From NCBI GenBank assembly GCA_945870505.1, contig CAMBSN010000012.1:1-47071 (forward strand): a stretch of DNA of 47,071 nucleotides. The letters are read 5' to 3'. Source of the DNA: Candidatus Kuenenia stuttgartensis. Its GTDB lineage: Bacteria > Planctomycetota > Planctomycetia > Pirellulales > UBA1268. The notes below the pieces were generated by a model. It ran no database searches. It had not been told where the DNA came from and saw only the letters and a program-made list of their open reading frames with translations. Below are positions 1 to 8,211 of this stretch, piece by piece; the stretch's first letter is position 1; every line of letters starts with the position of its first letter. The translations under genes and the position numbers were made by a program.

Positions 1-357
1 CTCTGCGAAGGACGCAGTAAACGTATCGGAGCCGCTCCCGATCTCGGCTACTGGCTTCGGCTCGGCATCGACCCGATCGAGGCGGTCCGCATCCTGAAGG
101 ACCGCATCCTCACCGTCCAGATGCACGATCTGCACGAACGCGGCCCGAAGGGCCACGACGTGCCCTGGGGCACGGGAGCCGGGAAAACCCGCGAGTTCTT
201 CGAGGAACTCCACCGCCAGGGCATCAAGCCCACCATGATCGGGGTCGAGTATTCGTACGATTGGTTCGAGTCGATGCCCAAACTCGCCGAGAGCATCGAG
301 TTCTTCAACGCCACCACGCTCGATCTCGCTGCCAAACCCGAAGCCAACAATCCATGA
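1..357 (+). CDS. Sugar phosphate isomerase/epimerase, C-terminal part (5' truncated by window)
   Basis: The frame is open from base 1 to the TGA at 355-357 and gives 118 residues, so the real start lies before the window. The sequence runs through RIGAAPDLGYWLRLGIDP, then MHDLHERGPKGHDVPWGTG, and ends in a helical tail. This is the last third of an AP-endonuclease-2/xylose-isomerase-like TIM barrel: the histidines in MHDLHE and the GTG turn match the usual metal-site region of this family. Such proteins interconvert sugars or sugar derivatives, and planctomycetes carry many of them. The stop overlaps the start of the next gene, which is of the same fold (ATGA), so the two are translated together. 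The substrate cannot be told. The ATG at 121 in the ORF track is internal, not the start. Confidence 0.8.
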   Translation, partial: LCEGRSKRIGAAPDLGYWLRLGIDPIEAVRILKDRILTVQMHDLHERGPKGHDVPWGTGAGKTREFFEELHRQGIKPTMIGVEYSYDWFESMPKLAESIEFFNATTLDLAAKPEANNP

Positions 358-1226
358 ATCGCCGTACGTTCGTCGCGCGCACCGTCGCCGCCGGCTTCTC
401 GACTTCCTTGGCAGCGACCGCGGATCAAATCGAGCCCGGCCTTCCCCACTCGACGAAGCTCGGTTGGAGGATCAGCGTCCAGCACTGGACATACCGTCGC
501 GTGCCCCTCTTCGAGGGGCTCGAAATGGCGGCGAAGGTCGGCCTTCGCTGCTTTGAGCCGCGGAGCATTCTCAAGCTCGACGCCCGGCGCCCCGGCGTGA
601 ACGCCGATGAAAACATGCCCGAGGTTGCCCGCAAGGAACTCAAGGCCCGCGCCGATGACCTCGGCATCTCCTTTCCCAGCGTGTTCGCTGATTTCAATGG
701 AAAGCCGGAGCAGGCTCGGAAGATGCTGGAGTTCTGGAAGGGCCTTGGCGTCAGCTACGTTGTTTCCGAACCACCCCCCCGTTCGATCGATATGCTGGAG
801 CCGCTCGTCGCCGAATACGGCATGCAACTCGCCCTCCACAACCATCAGCGCACCAAGTCCGAGTACTGGCACCCGGGCATCGTGCTCGAGCACTCGCAAC
901 ACCGTGGCAAACATATAGGCGCCTGTTGCGACGTCGGCCAATGGACACGCTCCGATCTCAGGCCAGTCGAATGCCTCCGCACGATAGGTCGTGACCGGAT
1001 GATCAGCTTCCACCTCAAGGACGTGCTCACCATGGGAGAACTCGACTGCCGCAACACCGTCATCGGGGAAGGCGCCGCCGACTGCGGAAACTGCCTGAAG
1101 GAAATCCACGCCCTCGGGTACCACGCCCTTGTGACCATCGACTTCGAGAACGACACGCCGCGGCTTCAAGAGGACATGGTAAAGAACATTGCTTTTGTCG
1201 AGGAACAGGCACGGTCACTGACGTGA
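354..1226 (+). CDS. Tat-exported sugar phosphate isomerase/epimerase (TIM barrel)
   Basis: 290 residues. I chose ATG 354 over the upstream 261 because it overlaps the previous stop as ATGA and opens a Tat-type signal (MNRRTFVARTVAAGFSTSL), an RR motif followed by a short hydrophobic stretch. The rest is an AP-endonuclease-2/xylose-isomerase-like barrel: ISVQHWTYRRVPLFEGL near the first strand, MQLALHNHQR in the middle, IGACCDVGQW, MISFHLKDV, and VTIDFENDT near the end. These positions carry the histidine, aspartate and glutamate residues that usually bind the divalent metal. The protein is probably periplasmic and acts on an exported or imported sugar derivative. The fold assignment is firm; the substrate is unknown. 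It pairs with the cytoplasmic-type barrel just upstream. Confidence 0.85.
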   Translation: MNRRTFVARTVAAGFSTSLAATADQIEPGLPHSTKLGWRISVQHWTYRRVPLFEGLEMAAKVGLRCFEPRSILKLDARRPGVNADENMPEVARKELKARADDLGISFPSVFADFNGKPEQARKMLEFWKGLGVSYVVSEPPPRSIDMLEPLVAEYGMQLALHNHQRTKSEYWHPGIVLEHSQHRGKHIGACCDVGQWTRSDLRPVECLRTIGRDRMISFHLKDVLTMGELDCRNTVIGEGAADCGNCLKEIHALGYHALVTIDFENDTPRLQEDMVKNIAFVEEQARSLT

Positions 1227-1245
1227 TGAGGTGCCGTTCGACCCG

Positions 1246-1509
1246 TTCACTACCCGCGGCGATGTCGATCATGGGCAGCTCGTCGGGCGACTCTTGGACG
1301 GCATCGCGATCGTCGTGCATCTGGACGAGCTCGGCCCAGCCAGCGGGCGAGAGAGGAGGAGGCTCCAGCGGCTCTCCCACATGTGTCAGAATCTTCCGGA
1401 TCGGCCCCGGCTCGGTGATCAACGCGATCAGCCGGATGTCACCGCCACAACTCGGGCATTCGAGCGGAAATCCTCCCCCACCCGCGATATGAGTTTGGCC
1501 TAGGCAATC
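1246..1509 (-). pseudogene. Transposase C-terminal remnant (zinc-ribbon tail)
   Basis: Reading leftward from about 1509 there is an uninterrupted frame: a start-less DCLGQTHIAGGGGFPLECPS, then CGGDIRLIALITEPGPIRK, then ILTHVGEPLEPPPLSP and a tail ending DELPMIDIAAGSE. The CPSCGGDIR zinc-ribbon half followed by ILTHxGEPxEPPP and a DW/WGELVQxHDDRD-like tail is how many planctomycete transposases with a zinc-binding end finish. No start codon, catalytic domain or terminal repeats remain, and the upstream side runs straight into the HNH gene. The 120-residue ORF at 1060-1422 in the track is this fragment read on past its true end into the antisense of the epimerase gene. The family is recalled from memory, so its exact name is left open. 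Confidence 0.6.
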
Positions 1510-1533
1510 CGCGACGTGTCGTGCGAGCGGGCG

Positions 1534-1938
1534 TTATCCCGGAAACCGCCCCTCGGCCATCAGCAGTTCTCGGAGAATGACCGCGTCGGGGTGGTTGATC
1601 GCGAGGCATCGAATGGTAGCTCTTCCCGTCGGCGTGTCACCCACCAGAACAGGCCCGTCCCAGTGGAAATGCTCGTCCCACGAGTCGCGAAGCGGATGAA
1701 AGAGCTGGGCCCTCATCTCGGTCGCTGGATCGACGCTCGCGAGATTCGGGCCCTTAGGGGCGTTGCATCGGAAGCAGCTCAGGCACAGGTTGTCGAGCGT
1801 GGTCACGCCGCCGTGCTGCTGAGCGATTACATGGTCGATCGGGAACGTGAAGAACGGGTCATCGTCTTCGTGAATCCGGCAGTATTCGCACCGTCCACCG
1901 GCCCGGTCCCGGACCTGCGTCCGGAGCCGAGCGTCCAT
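1534..1938 (-). CDS. HNH endonuclease family protein
   Basis: 134 residues. It has the layout of a small zinc-stabilised HNH nuclease: CEYC at residues 18-21, then IDHVIAQQHGG with the catalytic histidine, DNLCLSCFRCNAPKG with the asparagine and the second cysteine pair, and a C-terminal part ending ILRELLMAEGRFPG. Enzymes of this family cut DNA with a single divalent metal. The start is ATG 1938, which shares a base with the stop of the upstream small gene (TGATG), so the two are translationally coupled. Free-standing HNH genes of this size are common in planctomycetes and cyanobacteria; whether this one serves defence, a mobile element or the host is not shown. The neighbouring transposase remnant suggests a mobile setting. 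Confidence 0.8.
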   Translation of the reverse strand: MDARLRTQVRDRAGGRCEYCRIHEDDDPFFTFPIDHVIAQQHGGVTTLDNLCLSCFRCNAPKGPNLASVDPATEMRAQLFHPLRDSWDEHFHWDGPVLVGDTPTGRATIRCLAINHPDAVILRELLMAEGRFPG

Positions 1939-2201
1939 CAGGCCGCTCCGTTCTGGCCCAGCATCCGGCGGGCCTTGGCTTGAAGGATCGCGATGAAGGT
2001 GCCGGCCGACACACAGGCTTCGTACTCATCTCGCTCCTCGTCGGTTAGCGTGCCCGCAGTCGACTTGCCGGCCAGAAGTTGCATCCGGCTGTTGGAGTCA
2101 GTGGATGCCCGCAGTTGGACAACTTTCCTGGCCACCTCGGGCGTCATGCAGTCGCCCAGCGGGTCGAGGAGATCAGTGAGCGCTGAATGCACAGTCGCCA
2201 T
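1938..2201 (-). CDS. Small protein encoded ahead of an HNH nuclease
   Basis: 87 residues, mostly helical and acidic in the middle (LTDEERDEYEACVSAG). I recognise it as the kind of short protein often found directly before HNH endonuclease genes in planctomycetes; no catalytic motif is visible. It starts at ATG 2201 and its stop overlaps the HNH start by one base. A strong promoter (TTGACA, 17 bp, TACACT) lies about 50 bp upstream with a palindrome at the expected transcription start. That arrangement would suit an autoregulated two-gene unit such as an antitoxin or immunity partner with its nuclease, but this is inference. A role as an accessory subunit of the nuclease is equally possible. 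Confidence 0.65.
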   Translation of the reverse strand: MATVHSALTDLLDPLGDCMTPEVARKVVQLRASTDSNSRMQLLAGKSTAGTLTDEERDEYEACVSAGTFIAILQAKARRMLGQNGAA

Positions 2202-2223
2202 GGCGAGGTCTCGTGGCTTGGGT

Positions 2224-2247
2224 TGACGGATGCTTTATGCTCCGTCA
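2224..2247 (-). promoter_or_regulatory. Candidate operator palindrome at the HNH-unit start site
   Basis: An inverted repeat TGACGGA - 10 bp - TCCGTCA lies immediately downstream of the -10 box and covers the predicted transcription start. A repressor bound here would block the promoter. Position and symmetry are seen; function is inferred. Confidence 0.4.
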
Positions 2248-2250
2248 GTG

Positions 2251-2279
2251 AGTGTACCGGCGTTCACGTCCCGTGTCAA
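2251..2279 (-). promoter_or_regulatory. Sigma70-type promoter for the small protein-HNH pair
   Basis: On the minus strand the sequence reads TTGACA, a 17-bp spacer, then TACACT. The -35 is perfect and the -10 has four or five consensus bases at ideal spacing. The first ATG lies about 50 bp downstream. This is the best-looking housekeeping promoter in the window. Confidence 0.65.
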
Positions 2280-2347
2280 CGCCGGCTTTCGGTTTGATTC
2301 TACCCTGAGACCAACGTTGTCCTGCCGGTTCGTACACTGCCGGCCAT

Positions 2348-2484
2348 GAGCCCGCCGTCACCTCGCCGTTTCTGAAAGCGCCAAAGGCGGAGTGGGTCTG
2401 CGTTAACGACCTTTGCTTCGTGATCTTCGATTCGTTCCCAGTGTTGCCGGGGCACGTGCTCGTGATCCCACGGGATGCCGGCGA
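2348..2484 (+). pseudogene. HIT-family protein remnant (N-terminal part)
   Basis: The frame reads TSPFLKAPKAEWVCVNDLCF followed by VIFDSFPVLPGHVLVIPRD. That is the opening of a histidine-triad hydrolase: the ND-x-FxIxDxxPVxPGH-LVIP strand pair is typical. It is followed by unrelated sequence with no HxHxH motif. The only ATG upstream (2346) is in another frame and meets a stop after nine codons, so there is either a frameshift or a lost start. I take it as a decayed fragment. It lies in the gap between the HNH promoter and the end of the pseudopilin gene; the rest of that gap (2280-2347) shows nothing I recognise. Confidence 0.5.
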
Positions 2485-2544
2485 CATCGGCGACCCGCGC
2501 GGCGGCGTGCGGCATGTGATGCGCAGGTGCCCGCGCCTTTCGGC

Positions 2545-3222
2545 TCACAAGCCTTCGTCGGTGATCGATCCCAGGCCGGACGTCGGCGGGGAGGAATGCC
2601 AGACCGGCCAGTTGTCGGTCGCCCTACGCTCCCCGAGCACACTGCGGTCCACCTCGACCGAGGCCGGCCAGGCGGCGGTGATGTCCTGTGCGGCGTGATA
2701 GAAGTAGTAACCGAAGTCCTTCGTCAGCCGCGGCCCCGGCCGACGGGCCTCGGGACTGTCGGGCTTGAAGGCCCAGACCACGAGCAGAAAGTCGCTTGGC
2801 GCGACGCCGCTCACGTCGCTCTCCCGCCACGGCGCGAAGGAGCATTGCATCAGGGGCGGGCGATTGCGGGCCGCCGTCGCGTTGCCCGCCGCCGTCATCG
2901 GCTGCTGAAGATCAAGGGCCTCGAACAACGGTCTCTCCTCCATGAAGGGCAGGATCTCCCGAGCCCAGCCGCCCGGAAACGTCGGGGTCGGGGCTGGCGG
3001 CAGCGCGCGGGCGGCCTCAATGTACATGCCGAGGGCCAGCGAGAGCTGCCGCTTGTGGTCGCCACATTCGGCCCGCTTCATCCCGGCCCGCACCGACTGG
3101 ATCGCGGGAAACAGCAGCGTGATCATGGTGGCGATGATCGCCAGACACACGAGTAGTTCGACGAGCGATGCCCCGCGTCGCCATGATTGCAGTCGTGCGG
3201 CGAGGTCCACGAGATTCGTCAC
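2545..3222 (-). CDS. DUF1559-type pseudopilin-like protein
   Basis: 225 residues. Near the N-terminus, after a short charged leader, comes GASLVELLVCLAIIATMITL, a type IV pilin-like cleavage and membrane segment (residues about 17-40). It is followed by a helix ending in AECGDHKRQLSLALGMYIEA, the N/H-NLKQ-like start of DUF1559. These proteins are exported, cleaved by a prepilin peptidase, and very abundant in planctomycetes; their role is not settled. The globular part here is short (many relatives have about 300 residues) and I do not see the usual C-terminal H-x-DG region, so it may be a trimmed member. It stands alone, followed after its stop by the HIT remnant. Confidence 0.7.
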   Translation of the reverse strand: MTNLVDLAARLQSWRRGASLVELLVCLAIIATMITLLFPAIQSVRAGMKRAECGDHKRQLSLALGMYIEAARALPPAPTPTFPGGWAREILPFMEERPLFEALDLQQPMTAAGNATAARNRPPLMQCSFAPWRESDVSGVAPSDFLLVVWAFKPDSPEARRPGPRLTKDFGYYFYHAAQDITAAWPASVEVDRSVLGERRATDNWPVWHSSPPTSGLGSITDEGL

Positions 3223-3265
3223 CCCGAGTGTGCCTTCGTGATGAGCATGGCCGACTCTGCTTTGT

Positions 3266-3333
3266 CACAGGTTGAAAACCTGTGCTACTCGGGGCAGCCG
3301 GTCATGGACTCACACAGGTTGAAAACCCGTGCT
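3266..3333 (+). repeat. Two copies of the CACAGGTTGAAAACCTGTG repeat
   Basis: A perfect copy at 3266-3288 (ending TGTGCTAC) and a copy with one change (AACCCGTG) at 3313-3333 lie in direct orientation in the gap between glyA and the pseudopilin gene. Each unit is itself palindromic. Confidence 0.85.
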
Positions 3334-3336
3334 CCT

Positions 3337-4617
3337 TCAGGCGATGGCCTCGGCGCCGGCCTGGAGCCGCGCGGCGGGCACCGGGAACTGCTCGGCGAGT
3401 TCGGCCACCTCGCGGCGGGTCGTCTCCACCACGCCGGCGTCGTCGGCGTGCTTGAGCGCCCGCAGGATCCACTGGGAGATCCGCTGCATCTCGTCACCGC
3501 CCATGCCGCGGGTGGTGAGCGCCGGCGTACCGAGCCGGATGCCCGAGGGATCCATCGGCTTCCGCTCGTCGTAGGGGATCATGTTCTTGTTGCAGGTGAT
3601 CCCGCAGCGGTCGAGCGTCTGTTCGGCCAGCTTGCCGCCAATGCCCAGGGGCGTGACATCCACGAGCATCAGGTGGTTGTCGGTGCCGCCGCTGACGAGC
3701 CGCACCCCGCCTGAGGCGAGGGCCTCAGCGAGCACCTTCGCATTCGCCACGACCTGTTTCGCATACACCTTGAAGTCGGGCCGCAGCGCCTCGCCGAAGG
3801 CCACCGCCTTGCCGGCGATCACGTGCATCAGCGGGCCACCCTGCTGGCCGGGGAACACCGACCGGTCGAGATCCTTGGCGTGGGCCTCGCGGCACATCGC
3901 GATCCCGCCGCGGGGGCCACGGAGCGTCTTGTGGGTGGTGCTCGTGACAAAATCGGCGACTGGCACGGGGTTGTCGTGAATGCCGGCGGCCACGAGGCCC
4001 GCGATGTGGGCCATGTCCACCAGCAGCTTCGCCCCCACCTCGCGGGCGATCTCCGCGAACGTCCCGTGAGGGATCTCACGGGGATACGCGCTCGCCCCGG
4101 CTATGATCAACTTCGGCTTGTGCTCGCGGGCGAGGCGGGCCACCTGGTCGAAGTCGAGCCGGCAGTCGTCGCGGCGGACGCCGTAGTGGACGAACTTGTA
4201 GAACACGCCCGAGGAGTTGAGCTTCATGCCGTGCGTGAGGTGGCCGCCGTGGGCGAGGTCGAAGGCCAGCACGGTGTCGCCCGGCTGGATCGCGGCGAGA
4301 TACACCGCCGCGTTGGCCTGGCTGCCGGAGTGCGGCTGCACGTTCACGTGCTCGGCCCCGAACAAGCTCTTGAGCCGGTCGCGGGCGATGTCTTCAACCT
4401 TGTCAACGAACTCGCAGCCGCCGTAATACCGCCGGCCGGGGTAGCCCTCGGCATACTTGTTGGTCAGCACGCTGCCCACGGCCTGCGTCACCGCCGGGCT
4501 CGTGAAGTTTTCGCTCGCTATCATTTCGAGGCCTTCCTGCTGCCGGTCTTGCTCGGCAGCGATGGCGGACCAGACCTCGGCATCCTCAAGTTCCACGAAG
4601 TTGGTGGGGGCGTGCAT
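3337..4617 (-). CDS. glyA: Serine hydroxymethyltransferase
   Basis: 426 residues, full length for the family. The enzyme converts serine and tetrahydrofolate to glycine and 5,10-methylene-tetrahydrofolate, using PLP, in the cytoplasm. Seen motifs: [12 protein letters not shown] near residue 33, [51 protein letters not shown], and the PLP-lysine segment [14 protein letters not shown] near residue 230. The start at ATG 4617 has a strong ribosome site (AAGGAGG, seven bases before the ATG) and a plausible promoter upstream. It is monocistronic by appearance: two dispersed repeats follow it. No glycine riboswitch is evident in the short leader. Confidence 0.97.
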   Translation of the reverse strand: MHAPTNFVELEDAEVWSAIAAEQDRQQEGLEMIASENFTSPAVTQAVGSVLTNKYAEGYPGRRYYGGCEFVDKVEDIARDRLKSLFGAEHVNVQPHSGSQANAAVYLAAIQPGDTVLAFDLAHGGHLTHGMKLNSSGVFYKFVHYGVRRDDCRLDFDQVARLAREHKPKLIIAGASAYPREIPHGTFAEIAREVGAKLLVDMAHIAGLVAAGIHDNPVPVADFVTSTTHKTLRGPRGGIAMCREAHAKDLDRSVFPGQQGGPLMHVIAGKAVAFGEALRPDFKVYAKQVVANAKVLAEALASGGVRLVSGGTDNHLMLVDVTPLGIGGKLAEQTLDRCGITCNKNMIPYDERKPMDPSGIRLGTPALTTRGMGGDEMQRISQWILRALKHADDAGVVETTRREVAELAEQFPVPAARLQAGAEAIA

Positions 4618-4658
4618 CGGGAATCCTCCTTGGGGCAGGCGGGGCGGGCGATCAACTG

Positions 4659-4687
4659 ATTGTGGAAGGGTCGGGAGTGACCGTCAA
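4659..4687 (-). promoter_or_regulatory. Candidate glyA promoter
   Basis: Minus-strand TTGACG, 17-bp spacer, CACAAT, about 40 bp before the glyA ATG and ahead of its AAGGAGG site. Good spacing, imperfect -10. Confidence 0.4.
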
Positions 4688-4709
4688 CGAGCCTGGTTAC
4701 CGCCGCAGG

Positions 4710-6557
4710 ATGATTATAAACACGCGGGGCGCCGTGGCGATCGGCCTCTGCATGGCCCTCGCCGGCCAGGCGCTCGCCCAGGTGTCGATCGTCGAGCGGC
4801 TCTCGCTCACGGGCACGGTCGAGGCGGTGACCGGCCCACGGCTCACGATTCGAGACGGCGCGGGCGACCGCCACGAACTCCGCGTCCAGCAGGCGGGCGA
4901 ACAGGGCGTGCCCCTCGCTGACGGCCGCTTGCTTGCGTTTCCGGCCGAGGTGCAGATCACCGGCTCGGTCGATCCCGCGAAGCTCAAGCCGGGGCAGCTC
5001 GTGCGGTTGCGCACGCAGCTTTCGGCCCAGGGTGTGGCCGACGGCGAGGTCGCCGAGATCACCGTCATCGATGCCGCCGACGCGACGATCGGCGTGGCCT
5101 GGCCACAGGGAAAGCCAGAGTCCAAGGCCAAGGCCGACTGCGTGGTCACGGCCGGCGTGCTCCGCGCGAGCCGCACCCGGCTCGCGGTCGAACTACCCGC
5201 CGGCCAACCGTTCACGAAGAAGACGGTGGTGTTCTGCCCACTTGCCAACGACGTGCGCACGACGCTCGAGAGCCGCGACCTCAGGCGTCTCGAACCCGGG
5301 GCAACGATCTCCCGGCTCGAGGCGGTGCGGCTCGACACGGGAGACCTCGTAGCCCAGGCGCTCGTCGCCAAGAATCCCGCCGCGAAGGCCGTGGTCGCCA
5401 CGGGCGACGACGTCCTCGAGAACAAGTACCGCTCGCTCTCCGACGCACCACCGAGCGAACCGCGGCTGGTCCGCTCGCCGCACTTCGCTTTTCTGACCGA
5501 CATCTCCGACCGCGAGTGGGCGGTGATCCGCGACAAGCTCGAACGGATGGTGGGTCTCCTGGAGAAGTTTTTCGGGCGAAAGTCGGTTGGCGTGGTCGAA
5601 GGATTCATCGTTTGCGATCTCGCAGGCTGGCCGCCGGGCCTCCTGAAGGAGCCGATGGGTATCGAAAAGATCCGCCGCCGCGAAGGGGTGTGCTTCAACA
5701 CGTCGCTCGGCCCCAACCGCCGCGCCGAACTCTATTCCTGTGCCGACCACGGTGTGATTCAGCACGAGTGCGTTCATGGTTTCTGCCACGTGACGTTCGG
5801 TTCGACCGGCCCGACGTGGCTCTCCGAGGGCGTCGCCGAGCTCGGCAACCACTGGCGCGACGGCGACACGGCAGTGCAGATCGATCCCCCGGTGATGGCC
5901 TACCTGCAGAACGCGAGCCCGAAGCGGACGCTCGCGGAAATCGCCGGCCCTGGCCGCCAGCCCGCGGGCACATGGCAGGACTACGCCTGGCGCTGGGCCC
6001 TCTGCCACCTCCTCGCCTACAACCCGAACTACGCCGATCGCTTCCGGCCGCTGGCGGTGGCGCTGATGGAGGGACGGCCAGGCGTGTCGTTTGAATCGGT
6101 GTATGGGCCGGTGGCCAGCGAAGTGTCGTTCGAATACGACCAGTTCCTCGCCACCGTGGGCAACGGCTACCGTGCCGATCTCGTCGCCTGGCCGTGGAAG
6201 GCGAGGGCCCGGCCGCTGGCGTCGGGCTCCGATGAAACGACGCGAGTGAAGGCGGCGGCCGGCTGGCAGGCGGCCGGCGTGGCGGTCGAGGCTGGTGCGA
6301 CGTACGCCATCGAGGCGAGCGGAACATGGCGGACGGCGAAGGCGGGCTCGCCCTGCGATGCCGACGGCGAAGCGGGTCACGGCCGGCTCGTGGGCACGGT
6401 GTTTTGCGACTACACGCTCTCGTCGTCCATCCCGCTCGGAGCCACCGCCGAGTTCACGTCGCCGTGCGACGGCCAGCTCTTCCTGCGGTGCGACGACGAC
6501 TGGACGCAGCTGGCCGACAACGACGGCCAGATCGAGGTGACGATCACCCGCCGGTAG
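4710..6557 (+). CDS. Secreted zinc metallopeptidase with C-terminal lectin-like domain
   Basis: 615 residues from ATG 4710, which gives a clean signal peptide (MIINTRGAVAIGLCMALAGQ, cleavage after ALA); the ATG at 4662 would add 16 residues ahead of it. The first 250 residues look like repeated beta-rich domains with no known motif. A gluzincin-type active site follows: VIQHECVHGFCH supplies HExxH, and the glutamate of WLSEGVAELGNH supplies the third ligand, so it is a peptidase-MA-like enzyme. The last 90 residues (YAIEASGTWRTAKAG... CDGQLFLRCDDDW) resemble the PA-IL/LecA-like carbohydrate-binding sandwich that planctomycetes often attach to secreted proteins. The substrate is unknown. It runs divergently from glyA and converges on the FKBP gene. 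Confidence 0.75.
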   Translation: MIINTRGAVAIGLCMALAGQALAQVSIVERLSLTGTVEAVTGPRLTIRDGAGDRHELRVQQAGEQGVPLADGRLLAFPAEVQITGSVDPAKLKPGQLVRLRTQLSAQGVADGEVAEITVIDAADATIGVAWPQGKPESKAKADCVVTAGVLRASRTRLAVELPAGQPFTKKTVVFCPLANDVRTTLESRDLRRLEPGATISRLEAVRLDTGDLVAQALVAKNPAAKAVVATGDDVLENKYRSLSDAPPSEPRLVRSPHFAFLTDISDREWAVIRDKLERMVGLLEKFFGRKSVGVVEGFIVCDLAGWPPGLLKEPMGIEKIRRREGVCFNTSLGPNRRAELYSCADHGVIQHECVHGFCHVTFGSTGPTWLSEGVAELGNHWRDGDTAVQIDPPVMAYLQNASPKRTLAEIAGPGRQPAGTWQDYAWRWALCHLLAYNPNYADRFRPLAVALMEGRPGVSFESVYGPVASEVSFEYDQFLATVGNGYRADLVAWPWKARARPLASGSDETTRVKAAAGWQAAGVAVEAGATYAIEASGTWRTAKAGSPCDADGEAGHGRLVGTVFCDYTLSSSIPLGATAEFTSPCDGQLFLRCDDDWTQLADNDGQIEVTITRR

Positions 6558-6609
6558 CGTCGGTTTGCAACCTGCGCGAAAGACAACACAGGTTGGAAAC
6601 CTGTGCTAC
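6554..6609. repeat. Inverted pair of the AGGTTGAAAACCTG repeat between convergent genes
   Basis: A degenerate reverse copy (GTAGC...GGTTTGCAACCTG, 6554-6577) and a near-perfect forward copy (6587-6609, CACAGGTTGGAAACCTGTG) sit tail to tail between two convergent genes, a position where they could act as a bidirectional terminator. Confidence 0.7.
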
Positions 6610-6624
6610 TCCTCCGCTTCGGCG

Positions 6625-8094
6625 TCACCCCACCGACAGAAGCTTCATATCGAAGACGAGCGTGGAGTTGGCCGGGATGCCCGGCCGCGCCGTTGAGCCA
6701 TAGGCGAGGCTCGCCGGAATGATCGCCGTCAGTCGCTCGCCCACTCTCATCTTCGCAACGATTTCGTCCCAGCCCTTGATCACCTGGCCCTGGCCGAGCG
6801 TGAACGAGAAGGGCGTGTTCTTATCCCGGGAACTGTCGAACTTCGTGCCGTCGAGCAGCCAGCCGGTGTAGTGGGTGGTCACCTTGTCCCCGACCTTCGT
6901 CGCAGCGCCCGTGCCAGGCTTGATCACCCGATACTTGATGCCGGAGAGCGTCGTCTGGAAGTCGTTGTACGACGTCCGTGCGGAAGCGACCCGCAACGGC
7001 CCCTTCACTTTTGCAAACAGGTTCGACCGAATCCCCGACTGGCCCAGGAAGGCAAGCCCTGCTGCACCGCCACCGCCGGAGAGCCCCTGCACCTCCGCGA
7101 AGCCGTCGATCTGCCCGTCGCCGTTGCGATCCACGGGGGCAGTAAACGCGGCCGCCTTCGGAGTCACAGAGCCCGCGAACGCGGCAAAGCTGGCGAGTTT
7201 GGCGTTCGCCGCCGCCGACACCGTGCCGTCGTAGATCTCCGTGCCCGGACCGCCGCCACCGCTGGTCACGATCACGTCATCGATCTGGTTGGCATCGTAG
7301 CGGCCCGCGGCCAGCGACATCCCGCCGACAAGCGCCGGCGTAAACGGCGTGAAGCTGTCGACGTTGCGGGCTGTCGCCCCGGAGAGATCGTAGATCTTGA
7401 CCATCGGCTTCATGCCCGTGCCGCTGGCCACTGCGAGTTCCGCGCGGCCATCGGCCTTCGTGCCATCGACCAGCGAACCATTGACGAAGGTACCGACGTC
7501 GGCAAACGCGAGTGCCGCCCCGCCGAGGGCACCTCCACCGAATGGAACGAACGTCTGGTATGGCGTCTGGGAAATCGAGCCGCCGAACGTCGGCGAGAGG
7601 AACACGCTCACCTCCGAGCCTCGCGACTTCGCCGCGGCGATGTCCTGATGGCCGTCGCCGTTGACCTCGCCTGCCGCAACCGCGATGCCGCCGAAATACG
7701 AGTCGCCAAACGGCCGCAGCCGGAACTCGGGCAGTTCGCGGAGCGTGGTGCTCTCCCCAACGCCATCGATCGTGAACACGCAAATCTCGGCGTGCCGACC
7801 TGGACCCGATCCGACGACGATCTCGTTGCCCGGCCGGCCGTCAACGTTCGCCATAGCCAATCGCGTGCCGCCGCGAAAAGCCTCCTCGAAGGCGAGCGTC
7901 TCGGCGACCACGGCGCCGGTTTCCGCCTCCACGAGCTGGATCAGCGGCCGGCTCCCCGGGCCGATGTCGCTGCCGATCGCCACCATCGAGAGGGCGAACA
8001 CCTGCCGGGGCTCAAGGGCCTCGAGCCTCAGGCGGCTCGTGGCCGCGGCTCGGCGGCGAGCAGACGATCGATCGGACGGACGACGCGCGGCCAT
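6625..8094 (-). CDS. Secreted FKBP-type peptidyl-prolyl isomerase with FG-GAP-like N-terminal region
   Basis: 489 residues from ATG 8094; the upstream start at 8169 adds an unlikely leader. The N-terminus is basic and contains RLRLEALEPRQVFALS, the LEPRQ-type motif found at the start of many planctomycete secreted proteins. Residues about 40-370 have repeated calcium-binding-like turns typical of FG-GAP/integrin-alpha-like blades (DVNGDGHQDIAAAKSRG, DRNGDGQIDGFAEV, DANQIDDVIVTSGGG). The last 105 residues are a complete FKBP domain: GDKVTTHYTGWLLDGTKFDS, VIKGWDEIVAKMRVGE, PASLAYGSTARPGIPANSTL. FKBP enzymes speed proline isomerisation in protein folding. A fold-helper fused to an FG-GAP propeller may work outside the cell or at the surface. 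It converges with the peptidase gene. Confidence 0.85.
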   Translation of the reverse strand: MAARRPSDRSSARRRAAATSRLRLEALEPRQVFALSMVAIGSDIGPGSRPLIQLVEAETGAVVAETLAFEEAFRGGTRLAMANVDGRPGNEIVVGSGPGRHAEICVFTIDGVGESTTLRELPEFRLRPFGDSYFGGIAVAAGEVNGDGHQDIAAAKSRGSEVSVFLSPTFGGSISQTPYQTFVPFGGGALGGAALAFADVGTFVNGSLVDGTKADGRAELAVASGTGMKPMVKIYDLSGATARNVDSFTPFTPALVGGMSLAAGRYDANQIDDVIVTSGGGGPGTEIYDGTVSAAANAKLASFAAFAGSVTPKAAAFTAPVDRNGDGQIDGFAEVQGLSGGGGAAGLAFLGQSGIRSNLFAKVKGPLRVASARTSYNDFQTTLSGIKYRVIKPGTGAATKVGDKVTTHYTGWLLDGTKFDSSRDKNTPFSFTLGQGQVIKGWDEIVAKMRVGERLTAIIPASLAYGSTARPGIPANSTLVFDMKLLSVG

Positions 8095-8211
8095 GAAAAC
8101 ACCAATCAAAGGGGGCGTGCCGACGGTCTGCCGGCCGCGCCGGTGACACCCGTCAGTACGCTTAGGCATAGCCTGCGGTTCGGCTCAGGGCAATTTCCCG
8201 GTGACTGGCCG

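Noticed and set aside
48-1169. 373-residue ORF on the minus strand
   Set aside because: It is a GC-driven shadow of the two epimerase genes, has no recognisable domain, and the plus-strand proteins are clearly real.
4618-4680. Glycine or SAM riboswitch ahead of glyA
   Set aside because: The leader between the candidate promoter and the start is only about 40 bases, too short, and no aptamer motif is seen.
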